Both the position numbers and the translations under genes were made by a program. The notes under the pieces were generated by a model that saw nothing but the letters and a program-made list of their open reading frames with translations, did no database searches and was not told where the DNA came from. A stretch of DNA of 64,000 nt from Siphonodentalium dalli (taxonomy: Eukaryota > Mollusca > Scaphopoda > Gadilida > Siphonodentaliidae). Each line of letters begins with the position of its first letter. Position 1 is the stretch's first letter. The DNA is taken from assembly GCA_032622095.1 (NCBI GenBank), contig CP136067.1, positions 94,292,707 to 94,356,706 of the forward strand, read 5' to 3'. This document shows positions 45,493-58,127 of this stretch, in pieces.

Positions 45493-45751
45493 CCCTTCCA
45501 TGACTGAAGTTTCCTGAAATTTTGTGAAAACCCTGTGCCAATGCATTCTCTTATATAAGCGAGTCTCCCGAAGCTTGCCTCACATATATAAGAGAATACA
45601 TTGGCCTAACAATGTTTACCTTGACATTGTAAGGCAGTGCCTTCTCTTATATATACAAGGTTCCCTATGAAAGCTGGCTTATATAAGAGAATGCACTGGC
45701 ACAGGATCTTTAATGCTACACCAGCGCAGCTCCTGTCATGAATTGAAAGGG
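45493..45751. mobile_element. F4 foldback
   Basis: CCCTTCCATGACTGAAG ... AATTGAAAGGG, TTAA on both sides. Confidence 0.77.
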
Positions 45752-45795
45752 TTAACAATATGATGAAATTCAGAAACCAATATAAACTCAACATA

Positions 45796-45942
45796 CAGTA
45801 ATGCCCTAAATAATCGACTCCTTAACCACAGCAGAATTATGAGTAACTTTTCAGGATTTAGTCGGAAATATGGCTTGTTGCCATTCATCGGAAAGCTCTC
45901 ATTCTTCTGTGGTTAAGGAGTCGATTATTTAGGGCATTACAG
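45796..45942. mobile_element. F2 hairpin, right arm shortened
   Basis: TA-flanked, CAGTAATGCCCTAAATAATC start. It ends next to the donor side of the exon-like segment at 45996. Confidence 0.82.
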
Positions 45943-45995
45943 TAGTGTAAATCAAGTGTGGTACTGGATGTGTAAGGTGGGTCAATATTACTTAC

Positions 45996-46271
45996 CATAA
46001 TGGTGGCTGCATCATGTTGGTTAATAGCCTCAGTGTATCCAATACAAAGCCTCACACACTTAGAATCATGGTAATATGTAGAGATATAGTGATATGAGAT
46101 GACCCCAGCTTTCCATACAACATAAGCTGATATCAAGAACAGTGCATTTGTGATTCCCTCCTCAACAAAATAAAATCCACAGATGTTGTCAGAACAGTCA
46201 AAAGAAGACTCGATTTGTGCTATAATATTATATGGATGATGGCTATTGGCTATAAATAAGACTCCCTGCAT
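45996..46271 (-). CDS. Exon-like segment of an unidentified, probably membrane, protein
   Basis: Open frame ending at ATTATG|GTAAGT, an excellent donor. The peptide has a Cys-rich FDCSDNICGFYF stretch, a hydrophobic helix ITNALFLISAYVVW, then CVRLCIGYTEAINQHDAATIM. Candidate acceptors are CTCATGCAG at about 46263 or ATTATAG at about 46220. A truncated relic of the last ~10 codons is at 16233-16263 next to copy B, with the GTAAGT kept. I do not recognise the family. The next exon is not identified. Confidence 0.5.
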
Positions 46272-46995
46272 GAGTGCATGTACGGTAATATGTTATGGAT
46301 GGTGGCTATAGACGTATGTAGAAAAATAAATATATTGATAGGACACCACACAAGTTGTTCCTCAATCAAAAAAGTGTCTGCGTTCAACAGGATGTTATCC
46401 AGAGACAATTTAAACAAGACTCCCTGTCCAGATAACTTCATTAAAATTCATTTAACAATAGAATGAAATCCGGAGACCAATAATACAACACAGTGTAAAT
46501 TCAAGTGCGGTACTTCAGGGACAAATTTATGTACTCAAGACTCAACAAGAGACTGAGCCGCACTGATGAGGTTATTAGGTCAGTATAAAAAGTTACTAGA
46601 TTAACGTCCCCACAATGAGAGGGACCAACCAAGAGGTATTGAATAAAGAGTAGATCCATATATACTAAATACTCATTGATGAGTAGTTATCCCATAGGAA
46701 ATCATTGCGTTAAGCTCTTAAGTCACGGTATGTGCCGATAATACATGTGTGTCTTACTAAACAATATGAGGCCGGGTTTAGTGGCTAATTATGTGATAAA
46801 ATAAGTTCAACAACATTAATAGGATTCCTTCTGCAATTTCTATTAACAGTCTTCTGCTTACATTTCTTGAACATCCCTCCAGATGAATAATAGACCATTC
46901 TAATGTATACTTTTATAACTGATTGGGAGAATCCATTTATTATAGAAAGGGTTAATAAACACAATGTGATGAAGGATCCAGTCATCGTAGGCCAG

Positions 46996-47245
46996 CAAGC
47001 CTGAATTTAGTGTGTATGGCATTTGCAGAATGAGTCCCCAGAGGGTGAATTTAGTGATGCTATCCCGCATGGTGAGCTAGCATCACCAAACTCACCCTCT
47101 GGGACTCTGCTCAGGCCTCATCTTCTGGGAGGTATCTATAGTCTCAAATTAACATTATTTTCATTTACTTTTTCCCTTCTGGGAAGTTTCTATATCCCCT
47201 AATTTACAGAAGATAAAATTCACAATTGAGGTGACTAATATATCT
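46996..47245. mobile_element. 5'-half F1 element
   Basis: Left hairpin and part of the middle, truncated at about 47245. Confidence 0.65.
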
Positions 47246-47345
47246 CAATCCGGCATGCAATGAGTGAACAAACCTATTGCATGTGGATATTCTTCATCCC
47301 GTTGTAGTTCAGGGCTATACCAGAGATTATTATCATCTGTTTTAA

Positions 47346-47739
47346 CCCTTTACCCAACAAAACGGCCAAAAAAACGGCCAACTAAAGCTTCAACAGCCTA
47401 AAATATCTTCGGTCTGTCTCAATAGAACCATACAAATATGGATATCATTGGAACCGGCTCCTTTACCACTTTGTGATAGTTACAGTTATGCCCTGTGCCA
47501 ATGCATTCTCTTATATATGCGAGTCGACCATAGGTCGCCTCGCATATATAAGAGAATTCATTGGCCTAAAAAAAATCTGTTTTTAACACTTTTTACCATT
47601 TTTTCTTACATTCTTTAACAATTTTATAATTTTTAATGTGTTAAGCCAATGCATTCTCTTATATATGCGAGGCGACCTATGGTCGACTCGCATATATAAG
47701 AGAATGCATTGGCACAGGGCCCTTCTGTTGGGTAAAGGG
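47346..47739. mobile_element. F4-related TTAA foldback, sister of 42566-42957
   Basis: Same ends and interior with very few differences, implying recent movement. TTAA at both ends. Confidence 0.83.
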
Positions 47740-47744
47740 TTAAG

Positions 47745-48195
47745 CAAGCCTGGTTATAGCATGTCTGTCATCTGCAGAATGAGGTCCACAGAGGGTGAGT
47801 TTAGTGACGCTATCCCATATAGCGGGTTAGCATCACCAAATCCACTCTCTGGGGGACCTCATTCTGCACAGCCTCATCTGCTATGGGAGACATAGACTCA
47901 GTTTGAAGTTCCCAAATTGTGAATATTTTGATGTACACCCACCCATTGGGAACTTCAATTATGCAATATGTCGTCTGCCAATTTGGGGATATAGAGAAAC
48001 TAAACTAAAAAAGAAATATAATCTATGTGAAGAAGTTTCTGTGGAAAATTGATAATAAAGAAGATGAGGCCTAAGCAGAATGAGGTCCTCAGAGGGTGAA
48101 TTTGGTGATGCTAGCCCACTATGCGGGATAGCGTCACTAAATGCAGCCTCTGGGGACCTCATTCTGCAAATAATAGGCACAATAAACTCAGGCTT
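47745..48195. mobile_element. F1 element abutting a TTAA foldback
   Basis: CAAGCCTGGTTATAG start, AACTCAGGCTTG end. It begins one base after the TTAA of the neighbouring foldback (47346-47739). Confidence 0.75.
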
Positions 48196-48326
48196 GGTTC
48201 TAAGATGACGAAGATAAAGCGATGGATTTATTTAATATACTCTAAGGGCCATAACTTGAGAAGAAATAATTGGCCAAAATCTTTGACATCTCGATATCGT
48301 TCTCTTCATGCTGCCTCTGACATGAA

Positions 48327-48770
48327 CAAGCCAGCAAATAGTGTCTGTCATTTCCAGAATGAGGTCCCCAGAGGGTGAATTTAGTGACAGTATCCCGTAA
48401 GGCAAACTAGCATCATCAAATTCACCCTCTTGGAACCTGCTTTATAGGCCTCAACTGCTATGGAAGACCTAGGATATCAGATTGAAGTTCCCCAGTTGAA
48501 GTCAATGATGTTCACTCATAAGTCACATCGATTATGCATTTTATCTTCCGCAAATTAGGGGATATAGAAATTTCCCAGAAGGAAAAAAGTAACTAAAACT
48601 AATGTTAATTTTAGACAGGTACATCCCAGAAGATGAAGCCTAAGCAGAATGAGGTCCCCCAGAGAGTTAATTTGGTGATGCTATCCCACTGTGCGGGATA
48701 AAAAAAAGTGTTGTTAAATCACCCCCTGGGGACCTCATTCTGCAAATGACAGACACTATTTGCAGGCTGG
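48327..48770. mobile_element. F1 element
   Basis: Ends CAAGCCAGCAAATAG / CTATTTGCAGGCTGG, flanks GACATGAA and GACGTGAA (7 of 8 match). Confidence 0.75.
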
Positions 48771-48779
48771 GACGTGAAC

Positions 48780-49080
48780 ATACTAAAGATCATTCAAACA
48801 TGACCTACTGAGATAGAGAGATCCAAAGTTGGCACAGACGCATTTTCATTCTAAGTCCAATAACTCTGCAACAAATTAAACGACAGATCCATTCCTCCAT
48901 GCTTGTTCCTGAGCATACCAAAGATCATTCAAATCCGACCTGTGATGACTGACGTAGATAGCTCCAAAGTTGTTACAGATGGTTGCATGGATGTAAAGAC
49001 AGATGGACAGACAGACGTAAGGCACTCATTTCTGTATTCTCTGCTAAACTTCATTTGCGGGGCATAATAGACATAATATT
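48780..49080. repeat. Dispersed repeat ending GACAGATGGACAGACAGAC
   Basis: Modules AAAGATCATTCAAA...GACCT repeated twice, then the GACAGA run and a GGGGCATAATAGAC tail. Confidence 0.6.
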
Positions 49081-50000
49081 TGCCAGTCCTGCTTCAATTT
49101 AAATTTTTTTACTGTATATACCCATTAGTAAGCCAATCCCTGAGCATAAGCCCAGTCTATGTTTTTGCTCCCAAAAAGATCATGATGTGGTCCTCAAAGA
49201 TAAGCCCACCCCCATTTTTATAAGTTAGATGGTGAGTATATATTGATGTCATGTTATAAACTCTGAATGAAGATGACAAAAATTCATGCACAAAAATAGT
49301 ATTACTCCAGCTAATTTCATTGCAAACTCATTGTTACTACCTGCCCCATTGTGTTTCACAAAATTCTGTATTACGATATATAAAATGATCTTTGTATCTT
49401 AATTTCAATATTTATCTTACAAAATAAAACACAAAACAATTATTTTCAATAAAATAAAATAATATACATCATGATTCATATTAAACATGACATTAGATTA
49501 GCACTTAATTAATGCAAACAGAGATTTTGCATGTGGGGGGGTCCTCGAAGGTAAGCCAAGACCCATTTTTTGTGTGTAAAAAGTCAACTGGCCACCAGGC
49601 TTACTGATGGGTGTATACAGTACATGATAATCAAGTAATTTGTTCCAGATGGCCTTATTGAAGATACATTGAGGAACAGCCATGGAATATTTACATATCA
49701 AATTCAACTGGACACCATGGAGAGAGAGAGAGTGAAGAAAAAACATGCATCAACAATTTATTGGTTTATATTAAACACCTTCCTCATGCAATAAGTTTAC
49801 ATAAACTGTTCTCATATGTTCTTATGAATTGAAAAATTAGCTCTATTCAAAAGAATGTCACGGTTCATAAGTTTTTTGAAACTCACTAAAGCATAAAGTG
49901 AAATTTTCTATAAATATCTCAGCTTCAGTATGGATGACTGCATGTAATCAAAATGGATAGAAGCTTTGGTGACATAGAACTAAATCATGGATGAACTGCT
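49080..50000. other. No gene recognised
   Basis: Contains a GGTAAGCC...GGCTTACTGATGGGTGTATACAG segment also seen near 1990-2040 (an old dispersed repeat) and a (GA)n tract at 49722. Confidence 0.45.
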
Positions 50001-50002
50001 AA

Positions 50003-50174
50003 CCCTTCCATGATTGGAGCTGCGCTGGTGCAGCATTAAATATTCTGTGCCAGTTCATTTTCTTATATATGCGAGTCTCCCATAGGGAGTCTGGCATATG
50101 TAAGAGAGTGCACTGGTTTAAAAGATGAAGGTAAGTATTGTTAGGCCAATGCATTCTCTTATATCTGCAGGATT
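50003..50174. mobile_element. F4 foldback, truncated on the right
   Basis: CCCTTCCATGATTGGAGC start. Cut at about 50174 where the AGTGGCGGATCC repeat begins. Confidence 0.67.
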
Positions 50175-50340
50175 CTCAGTGGCGGATCCAGGAAATTTGA
50201 AAAGGGGGGCCGCTATGTATTATTATATATATGATGCATAGCATCATCCGAGCCGCGAAGCGTCGAGTGGGGGGAGAGCACGAGAGGGGGGTTTAACTCC
50301 CTTCTCGTAGGTGGGGGTCCGGGAAATTTTGCGTATACTA
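50174..50340. repeat. AGTGGCGGATCCAGG-type dispersed repeat
   Basis: Starts CAGTGGCGGATCCAGG with GAGCCGCGAAGCGTCGAG and GGTGGGGGTCCGGGAAATTT inside; GC-rich against the background. It interrupts the F4 foldback at 50003-50174. This kind of repeat is widespread in marine invertebrates. Confidence 0.55.
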
Positions 50341-51480
50341 ACATTCAAAACGACGCGTTTTCCTGTGTTCTGGACCCTGTTTATATTGCTTTATATTAGG
50401 CCTATATGGAACGAGTGACAATAACATTCAGTACAATTACGATATACTATGGAAGGTTAGTGATGGAAGATCAAAGCTTCTTTGAACTGTGACCTTATCT
50501 TCTGAAAGTCTGTGCAAATGTGAATTATCTGGGCGACATGATGATTTTGGCGCACCGGACATGCCCATGGATAAGCCCCGGAATCACGGTCGCCTATGGT
50601 TTGGGCTGGTGCATGGGAGAATATTTTGTAATTCAGAATGAATAATCGCAAAATCATGGCTTCTAGACAGTACTAGTATAGAGGTGTTTCGGCTGGTAAT
50701 ACAATGCATCTATCCAACCACTTAATTCCTCCATTGACCATGCTGATTTTTTCAGTTTTACTTCTAATAGTCATCAGCTTCATGATACACCAGCAAAATA
50801 AGTCATCAATACAAGCCAAACGGGTGGTCCGATCACACTCCAATCACATACTCGTTTTATTAGTATAAACACAGTTTCACCTAAAAATATCTGACCAGGA
50901 ACAGATTAATTAGTATTCCAATCCCCTATTCATCTACATTCTGGTTGCATCCGTAATATTAATTAAAATATTGTATGTAAATTAATATCTGTTGTGTAAA
51001 TGTTTGGGTTATGAATAAATATATGTTCAGCCAATCAACTGACTAATGACGATAACGACACATGGAAACCGATGTTTTGAAGGACGAGTTCGTGTCAGAC
51101 TTTTTTTATTAAGCAATGGCAGATGCGTATTTGTCGTGACCTGAAGATGTCTTGTTATCACACATTTGTTCCAATTAGGGTGGCACACCATGTGATGGAA
51201 GATATAACCAATTTTAAATGACATGCATACATACCATTGGAAACGATCCAGCAATGTATTTCTATAATAATTCGAAAATATACTATGTACGGTACATGTA
51301 CATGTATACCATATAGTAGTATGGCGTATGTGCCTTTAGATAATCTATTTACGATGATACTGCCGCCAGTGCGTTTTATAGTCCCGGCGTTGATCGGACT
51401 ACATTGTATAACCTAGAGTGCACTGTAGACGACTCATGTTTATCAATCATTTGTTCTTTACATATATGTAGATGGAATTG
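50340..51480. other. No gene recognised
   Basis: Unique-looking; a minus frame at 50457-50657 has no motif I can name. Confidence 0.45.
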
Positions 51481-51860
51481 TCTAAATTTTGACTCCACTT
51501 TTAGAATTGCTATATTTATTTTTGATAGAAATATTCAGTGTTGAAACTTCGGGCGCCCAAAACTTGGCGCCGGGCAAGATATTTTCCGACACTCTGATAC
51601 AAAATGTCGCAGAAATTGTTTGCTCTGCATGGCGAAAAATAGCCCGCGGGCCTTCTTCTCGGGATGTTGGATTCGCCCCTTGCATGGCTATATATAGTGC
51701 GTGGAATACCAAATTGAAGTCATTTCAACCCATTGTTAAAAATATATACGTTTGAGTAATGTAAAACATGTAAACTGCTGTATTTGCATGCACGTTAGCA
51801 ATATTCAGTGTGGAATCTTCGGGCGCCCGAGACAAATGGCGCCAGTACACCTCGTATATG
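51480..51860. other. GC-richer segment with a repeated GAAACTTCGGGCGCC-like word
   Basis: ATTCAGTGTTGAAACTTCGG (51529) and ATTCAGTGTGGAATCTTCGG (51801) flank about 270 bp with open frames on both strands. Could be a small element or a promoter-type region; no family recognised. Confidence 0.3.
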
Positions 51861-52181
51861 AATATGTATTTTATGTCCATTTTAATGAACAACAAACAAC
51901 CAAGCTATATGCCACAAGAATTTATGTTATTCAATTTATGTACAATTGCTATGCTAATGCTGAATATTAGGAATGCCAATTTAAACATTAAAATATGTGT
52001 TAACATCTCTAAAAGTCATCTTCGAGTCAGTTCATCATAAAAAAAACCAACATATTCCCCATTTTCTTCGGTTTCAGAAATTACACTCAGATGACATATT
52101 AAAATGTGAGAAAATATCGATTATGCCCTACAGATTGTTCACATGTGTGATCTCAAAACACTGATCAAGAAATCACATCAC

Positions 52182-52511
52182 CAAAGCCCTCTGGGGACCT
52201 CATTCTGCATGGCCTCATCTGCTATGGGAGACATAGACTCAGATTGAAGTTCCCAAATGGTGAATATTGTAATGTACACCCATTGGGAACCACGTTATGC
52301 AATGTGTCATCTGCCAATTTGGGGATAAACTAAAAAAGAAATAGAATCTATGTGCAGAAGTTTCTATAGAAATTTGATAATAAAGAAAGTTTCCAGAGAA
52401 GATGAGGCCTAAGCAGAATGAGGTCCCCAGTGGGTGAATTTAGTGATGCTAGCCCGCTATGCGGGATAGCATCACTAAATTCACCCTCTGGGGATCTCAT
52501 ATCTCAGGCTT
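52182..52511. mobile_element. Truncated F1 element
   Basis: Middle plus a well-preserved right hairpin (52419-52500); both ends lost. Confidence 0.65.
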
Positions 52512-52749
52512 GCGAAAAAATGTTTACCATACCAGTCCCAGAAAATATTTCAAATACCAGTCCCAGAAAATGTTTAACAAACCAGTCCCAGAAAAAAATG
52601 TTTAACACACCAGTCCCAGAAATGGAACTGATTACACTCACTGTTCATACGACCCATCATATTGAATTGATAGTTGCCACTTTCATGTTAGAGCATCGCA
52701 AGGTGCGAATCACCCCCTGCAATTGGGAACAAATTGTGTCGTAGAGGCT

Positions 52750-52870
52750 AAAATTGGGAATTCCTCCTATAACAGCAAGAAATATATGTACAAGCAATGT
52801 TATTGTGTACATGAGAGCAATTAAACCACTTATAAGCTTGCATAGCTTCATTAACAATTGAAACAACAGT
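52750..52870 (-). other. Possible membrane-segment exon, uncertain
   Basis: A hydrophobic frame (LIALMYTITLLVHIFLAVIG) bounded by AT-rich sequence, with TGCTGTTATAG as a possible acceptor at about 52763 for a following frame IPNFSLYDTICSQ. Could be chance in AT-rich DNA. Confidence 0.2.
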
Positions 52871-52899
52871 TACACTAACACATTGGCAATTCTCACAAT

Positions 52900-53250
52900 G
52901 AACAACTTTAACTAAATGGAGAATAATCTTGCTCAACGTAGTGATGTTTACACATATTTTATCCAAATTGACAACACACACCATAATTCTTATCTATTAA
53001 CTAAATCAAGTGACTCTCAATGGCAAAATCTTTTTCATTAGTTTATCGTCGATAGTTGCGTCCCGAATTCAGATGTAAATATTTACAATTGAGCTTAGTT
53101 CAGACGATGTTTTCTGTGGAGTGGTACGGTCGATTTGCTTGAACTTTTCGGCGAGTTAGTAGAATGTTACGTTCCTCCAGTTGACATAAAGCCTGGATAT
53201 TAACTTAACAGTTCCAGGCACCGAACAAGACCATGATATGTCTTTAAAGG
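52900..53250 (-). repeat. F6 repeat, reverse
   Basis: TTGCTCAACGTAGTGATG ... CATGATATGTCTTTAAAGG, matching the family in reverse. Confidence 0.58.
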
Positions 53251-53921
53251 TGGATTATCTCTTCATATAAAAAAATTGAAATAGTTTTCATTCATTCCAT
53301 ATTTTATTGAACATCCCAAACATTAACATAATATACCAATATTACACGAGCTGTAACAACAGAAAAAGATGATGGGAGTACAATGGGGATCGGAGCACAA
53401 GTTATTTCAACTTAGGAAATGCTCCTCTCCCCTATTGAAATAGTTGTGTGGGTATAAAATAATAAATATGAATTGAAGACCCCTGTCTGGAAATGCTTCT
53501 ATCAATTAATATTGATTTTATTTCAAATATTTTATTATAAAATGAGATGATTAAATCAGACAATTTTAATATTGTTCTACTTTTAGAACAGACCATTCAG
53601 GCAATACCAAATAGCGATAGAGATCATTAGGGTGTTCACATAGCTACATTCCGAACGTCAAATGTCCCAGATTGATTGTTTGTATTGTTGTATTCCATAG
53701 TTATAAGCGATAATCAGTCTAATTGACGTTTATTTGTAACAAAATTACACAATAAAATTTCTGGTCTCTGTTAACAGTAACCACTATTGTTCGTTACCAA
53801 AACAACCACACATTTTTAGACCAGAAAATAATTTAAATATAATCAATATTAATCGATAGAAACATTTCAGGACAGGGGTCTTCGATTCATATCTAATATT
53901 TTATACCCCGGTAACTATATA

Positions 53922-54088
53922 CAGTAATACTCTAAGTAATCGACTTCTTAACCACAGCAGAATTATGGGTAACTTTTCAGGATTTAGTCGGCAATATGAA
54001 TGGCAACAAGCCATATTTCCGATTAAATGCTGAAAAGTTACCCATAATTCTTCTGTGGTTAAGGAGTCGATTACTTAGGGCATTACTG
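53922..54088. mobile_element. F2 hairpin, shortened loop region
   Basis: TA-flanked; the central 40 bp is missing. Confidence 0.82.
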
Positions 54089-54131
54089 TATATACTGAGA
54101 ATGCAGATAACGATGCAGAAATAATCATTAC

Positions 54132-54267
54132 CTGATTGAATTTGAACACCCAAAAGTCTACCAGTAGCTATGTACATAGTCTGTCCACCAACAGAGTCAC
54201 TGGATCCTTCAAGTGGCAAACGGATTACTTCACCAAAGTTTAAAACAAACCAATACGAGAATGTAAA
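54132..54267 (-). CDS. Exon-like segment of an unidentified protein
   Basis: Acceptor CTGTCATCAG, donor TCAG|GTAATG, 136 nt fully open: FTFSYWFVLNFGEVIRLPLE then GSSDSVGGQTMYIATGRLLG and VQIQS. The composition and clean splice sites look like a real coding exon. It may belong with the segments at 54452-54515 and 45996-46271, but phases do not join 54452 to 54267 directly. Family unknown. Confidence 0.5.
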
Positions 54268-54451
54268 CTGATGACAGGTCTATGCAGTAATTATTGACCC
54301 ATTGTATTGAATAGATAGAACTAAATGTCACCTCATGTTTGAGCATGCACCATCACAATGTATGAGTTATGTTCGATAGGAAGGTCTGTGAATATGAGAA
54401 TTAAATCAATATAAAAGCCACAATAGAAACATGGACAATAGAAGTTCCTAC

Positions 54452-54515
54452 CATAGAAAGATCCAATAAACAAGAGGCCAACAGACATGTGCTCATGTGG
54501 TGTAATATCATTCAT
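54452..54515 (-). CDS. Short exon-like segment
   Basis: MNDITPHEHMSVGLLFIGSF followed by a TATG|GTAGGA donor in phase 1. Looks protein-like, but it is short and has no firm acceptor. Confidence 0.3.
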
Positions 54516-54729
54516 GATCTATTCAAAGTTCCAGGCCAATATTTACGAAAACTGCTTCTCTTTTTGTTTAGATTATTTGGGGATTGACCATAATAAATGA
54601 CGAGTCTATAAATGCTTTTCGATATTTTTTGGTGCATGCTGCCATTTTTGGTCATTTTCATCATTAAGGCTTCATAATTGCCATCAGGTCTATAATGATA
54701 CACTTGGTCACAATACGATACAAACAATA

Positions 54730-55290
54730 TAATACGAATAACGATACATGATCAATGATATGATATGTATCACGATACGCTAAAGTAGTGTTCTCAAATG
54801 ATCTACCACATGAAATATCAGAATCAACATATTTATAATTGGAGATAGAGATAATTTTAACTAAAATGTAGTTTAATAGTGAGCTATATGAGTCAAATAA
54901 ACATAATAGACATGTAAACTTTGAGAGAACTTTGCAGGTTTTGCTGTTTTACACAAACCCATCATCAGATATTACATGATTTCCTGTATCATATAACATG
55001 ATACAATATGCGTATTGTTTGAAAGTGTATGGTGATACATTGAATTCATGATGAATCATTAGAGCCCTAATTGCCATAATGCATTTACTAACAAAATTGA
55101 AATTAACCTTTCAGGATTGTTTCCACCCCCGCCCCTTTGTATAAATGCAATGAATGCTACCAGTCCTGTTAATTTCTTTAAGAATGAGAGGCCGATCACA
55201 ATAAGCAGGTGTTTAACCCATCCCTCGGCGATGGTAAATAGCTATGATCGGAATCATAATCTAGAGTTATGATGTTGAATTATAGAGTAT
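54730..55290. other. No gene recognised
   Basis: AT-rich with irregular TATCACGATACG-like words around 54720-54780 and 54985-55040. Confidence 0.45.
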
Positions 55291-55291
55291 A

Positions 55292-58127
55292 CTAGCAGGG
55301 TTATCCGGCGTTGCCCAGGTTAAAGTGATGTGAAACCCTCTGTAGATATTTGGTGGGAATAGAGAATACTCTTGCTCTCAAAGTGGTACACGTATTCTCA
55401 TAAATTGTATATCCAAATGGCATCACAAAACATGATTCTTACACATGGAATATAAGTAGTGGCTCACCTTGTCAGGTCGGAGCGATTATTATTTTGTTTA
55501 TCGCGAATAATCCGTCCCACCAATAAAGAAGTATTTATTTATTTACAACTGCGCATACTTCAGACGTTATAGCATGAAACATGAACATCATAAACACATT
55601 AGTTCGAAAAAATAAAAGACGACAATTGTGTTTTACATACAGATGTATCAATCAATTAATCAATCTAGTTTATCATATCTTCATGAAGATACAGATGTTT
55701 TAAAGATATGTCCATATGCTCCTCTGTTCTGGTGCTATATACTGGCTAATCATTTTCATAAAAGATTTGATGTTATGCATGCATAGCAGCTACATGTGCC
55801 CGACACAGCGAGATTTTGAGTTGTTTATGTTAGGCGATGAGTCTGTTCTATAAATGAAAGAAATCCTCTGTATCTGGCAGATATACCCTTGTCAGATGTC
55901 AATATTGGAGGATCCTGAAAAGTCATGTGCTACGGACTGCGTTTTCCTTGATCTCAGAAGTAACCATATTTGACTGCACACTGTAACCACTATTTTTGAA
56001 CAGGCCTGCTCTACATTTCCATATCTCTTGGCAATTGTAACTTTTTTGTGGAAACTATATTGAATGGGACAGACTCAATCGTGTTACATATAATATATAC
56101 ATGAGCCATTATAATATGCGATCCTCTGACGATTCGAGGTCCCTCAGTTTGAATGAATATATGTATCTCTTAAATAGATTAATATAAATATACTTTTAAT
56201 GCTTTCTTCTATGTATCTGTGTTGCTAGATCATTAAAGGAATGCCCTGATTTCCATCCCCATATAAATATGACAGTTGAGAAGATATAATTGTTCAAGTG
56301 ACTTAATTCGGTCACCATTTGTCGAGATTGTGAAATTGGAATGCCAAAATCTCCTTAGAATGACATGGAGATGGCCTGGTAGATGACTGTATATAACTTT
56401 GTTGGATATCGGCGAATTGAACAATCTTATAAATGCTAGTGAATCTCCTCGCCATCCATAACCCAAACGAACCCAAATGTGATTTAATTCATCATGTCAT
56501 TAGAGAAAAACGTGCATAAATTTGGTAGAATCAGCGATATTAGACTCATGGTAATCGGCAACTAAACAAATTCTTATCATAGTTATTACCCCCCCCCCCA
56601 TCTCTCACCCAAACGGCACAAATTTCGCGTCTTTAAATCACACGTTTATATTTCTCGTATCACGGAGAAGAATAATATATCAATTTGGTCGAAATCTGTG
56701 ATAAAAATAGCCCTTCCCCTGACATCAACAACGCCACTTTAGAACATTTTAACTCGCACCATTATCTTACTCGTAAAAAGTTACCCCTGTTAGACCGCCT
56801 TGGTGCCATCTCGATTGTACCCTTAAAGTTATATATAGAACAGTCAGATATTCGCAAATATTTGATTCATTGTATCATTTGAGAAGAACGTGTATGAGTT
56901 TGATGGTAATTGGCACTAAACATATTTTTATAAGTTTTTGGTGACCCTCCCGTCCATATGTCGGACTCAAGCGGCGCCACTTTGACATCATTAAACCACA
57001 CACTTAGACTCATTATAGAGATGAATATATATACAATTTATAAAAATTGGCGAGTATGCAAATTCGTATCAAATTTAGGGCCACCATTGCATATCTCTCA
57101 CACAAAAGGCACCAATTTGGCGCAATTAAACCACACGATTAGATTATTCGTATCACAGAGAAGAATATGTATCACTCAGGTGGAAATCGGCGCTAAACAT
57201 ATTGTTTATCAATACACACTCTAGGCACCCCTGACTCGAATGGCCCCACTTTTGACATCTTTAAGCCACATAATTAGACTCCTGATATCATAGAGATTAT
57301 TATTTGTAAGTTTGGTGCTAATCCGCGACTAAACAATTTTTTATCAAATTTAGTGCCCACCCCCATCTCTCACAAAAGCAGCATCAATATGACGTCTTTA
57401 AAATCATACGATTAGATTCCTCATATCATGGATAAGAATGTGTATCAATTTGGTGAAAATTGGCGCTAAAAATATTGTGTATCAATTTTGGTGCCCCTCC
57501 ACTTTCACTGCACCCCTGACTCGAATGACGCCACTTTTGACAGATTTAAGCCACGCAATTAGACACCTCATACCATGGGGATGAATTTGTATAAGATTCG
57601 TGGCAATCGGCGACTAAACCAATTATTGTCAGATTTAGTACCCACCCTCCGCCCCTCAAATATCTCATCCCAACGACACCAATTTGGCGTCTTTAAATCA
57701 CACAATAAGATTCCTTGTATCATGGAGAAGATCTCAGAAGAATGTGCATCAATCTGGTGGAATTCGGCGCTAAAATTATTTTGGATCAAATTTGGTGCCT
57801 CTCTCCCCTTCCGGGCATCCCTGACGCGAACAGCGTGACTTTTGACATATTTAAACCAAACTATTAGATTCCTCATATTATGGGGATGATTATATATAAG
57901 TTTGGTGGCAATCGGCGACAATTTTTTTCTGCCCCTCCCCTTTTCTGCCCCTGACAACAACGGGGTCACTTTAGAAAATTCTAACACTCGCCATTATCTT
58001 TCTCGTAAAAAGTTACCCCTATTAGACCCCTTTTGTGCCATCTAGGTGGTCCCCTGTGAATTTCTATAGAACACAGACAGACAGACAGACAGAAAGACAG
58101 ACAGACATTCGCAAATATAGATATAGA
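55292..58127 (-). mobile_element. Second non-autonomous Helitron (reverse orientation)
   Basis: 2836 bp, mirror image of the 8806-11614 element: CTAG plus hairpin at 55292 and the TC end with a GACAGACAGAC run at about 58075-58127. It lies between A (55291) and T (58128). It shares the same interior modules (GGCGCTAAA, TTTGGTG, CACACGATTAGATTCCTC-like words) but is clearly diverged. No helicase was seen. Confidence 0.87.

Noticed and set aside
51482-51755. Frames on both strands in the GC-richer patch
   Set aside because: Mutual shadows; kept only as an unassigned segment.
57568-57987. 139-codon minus frame in the second Helitron
   Set aside because: Mirror of the same non-coding module; composition and repetition match the Helitron interior.
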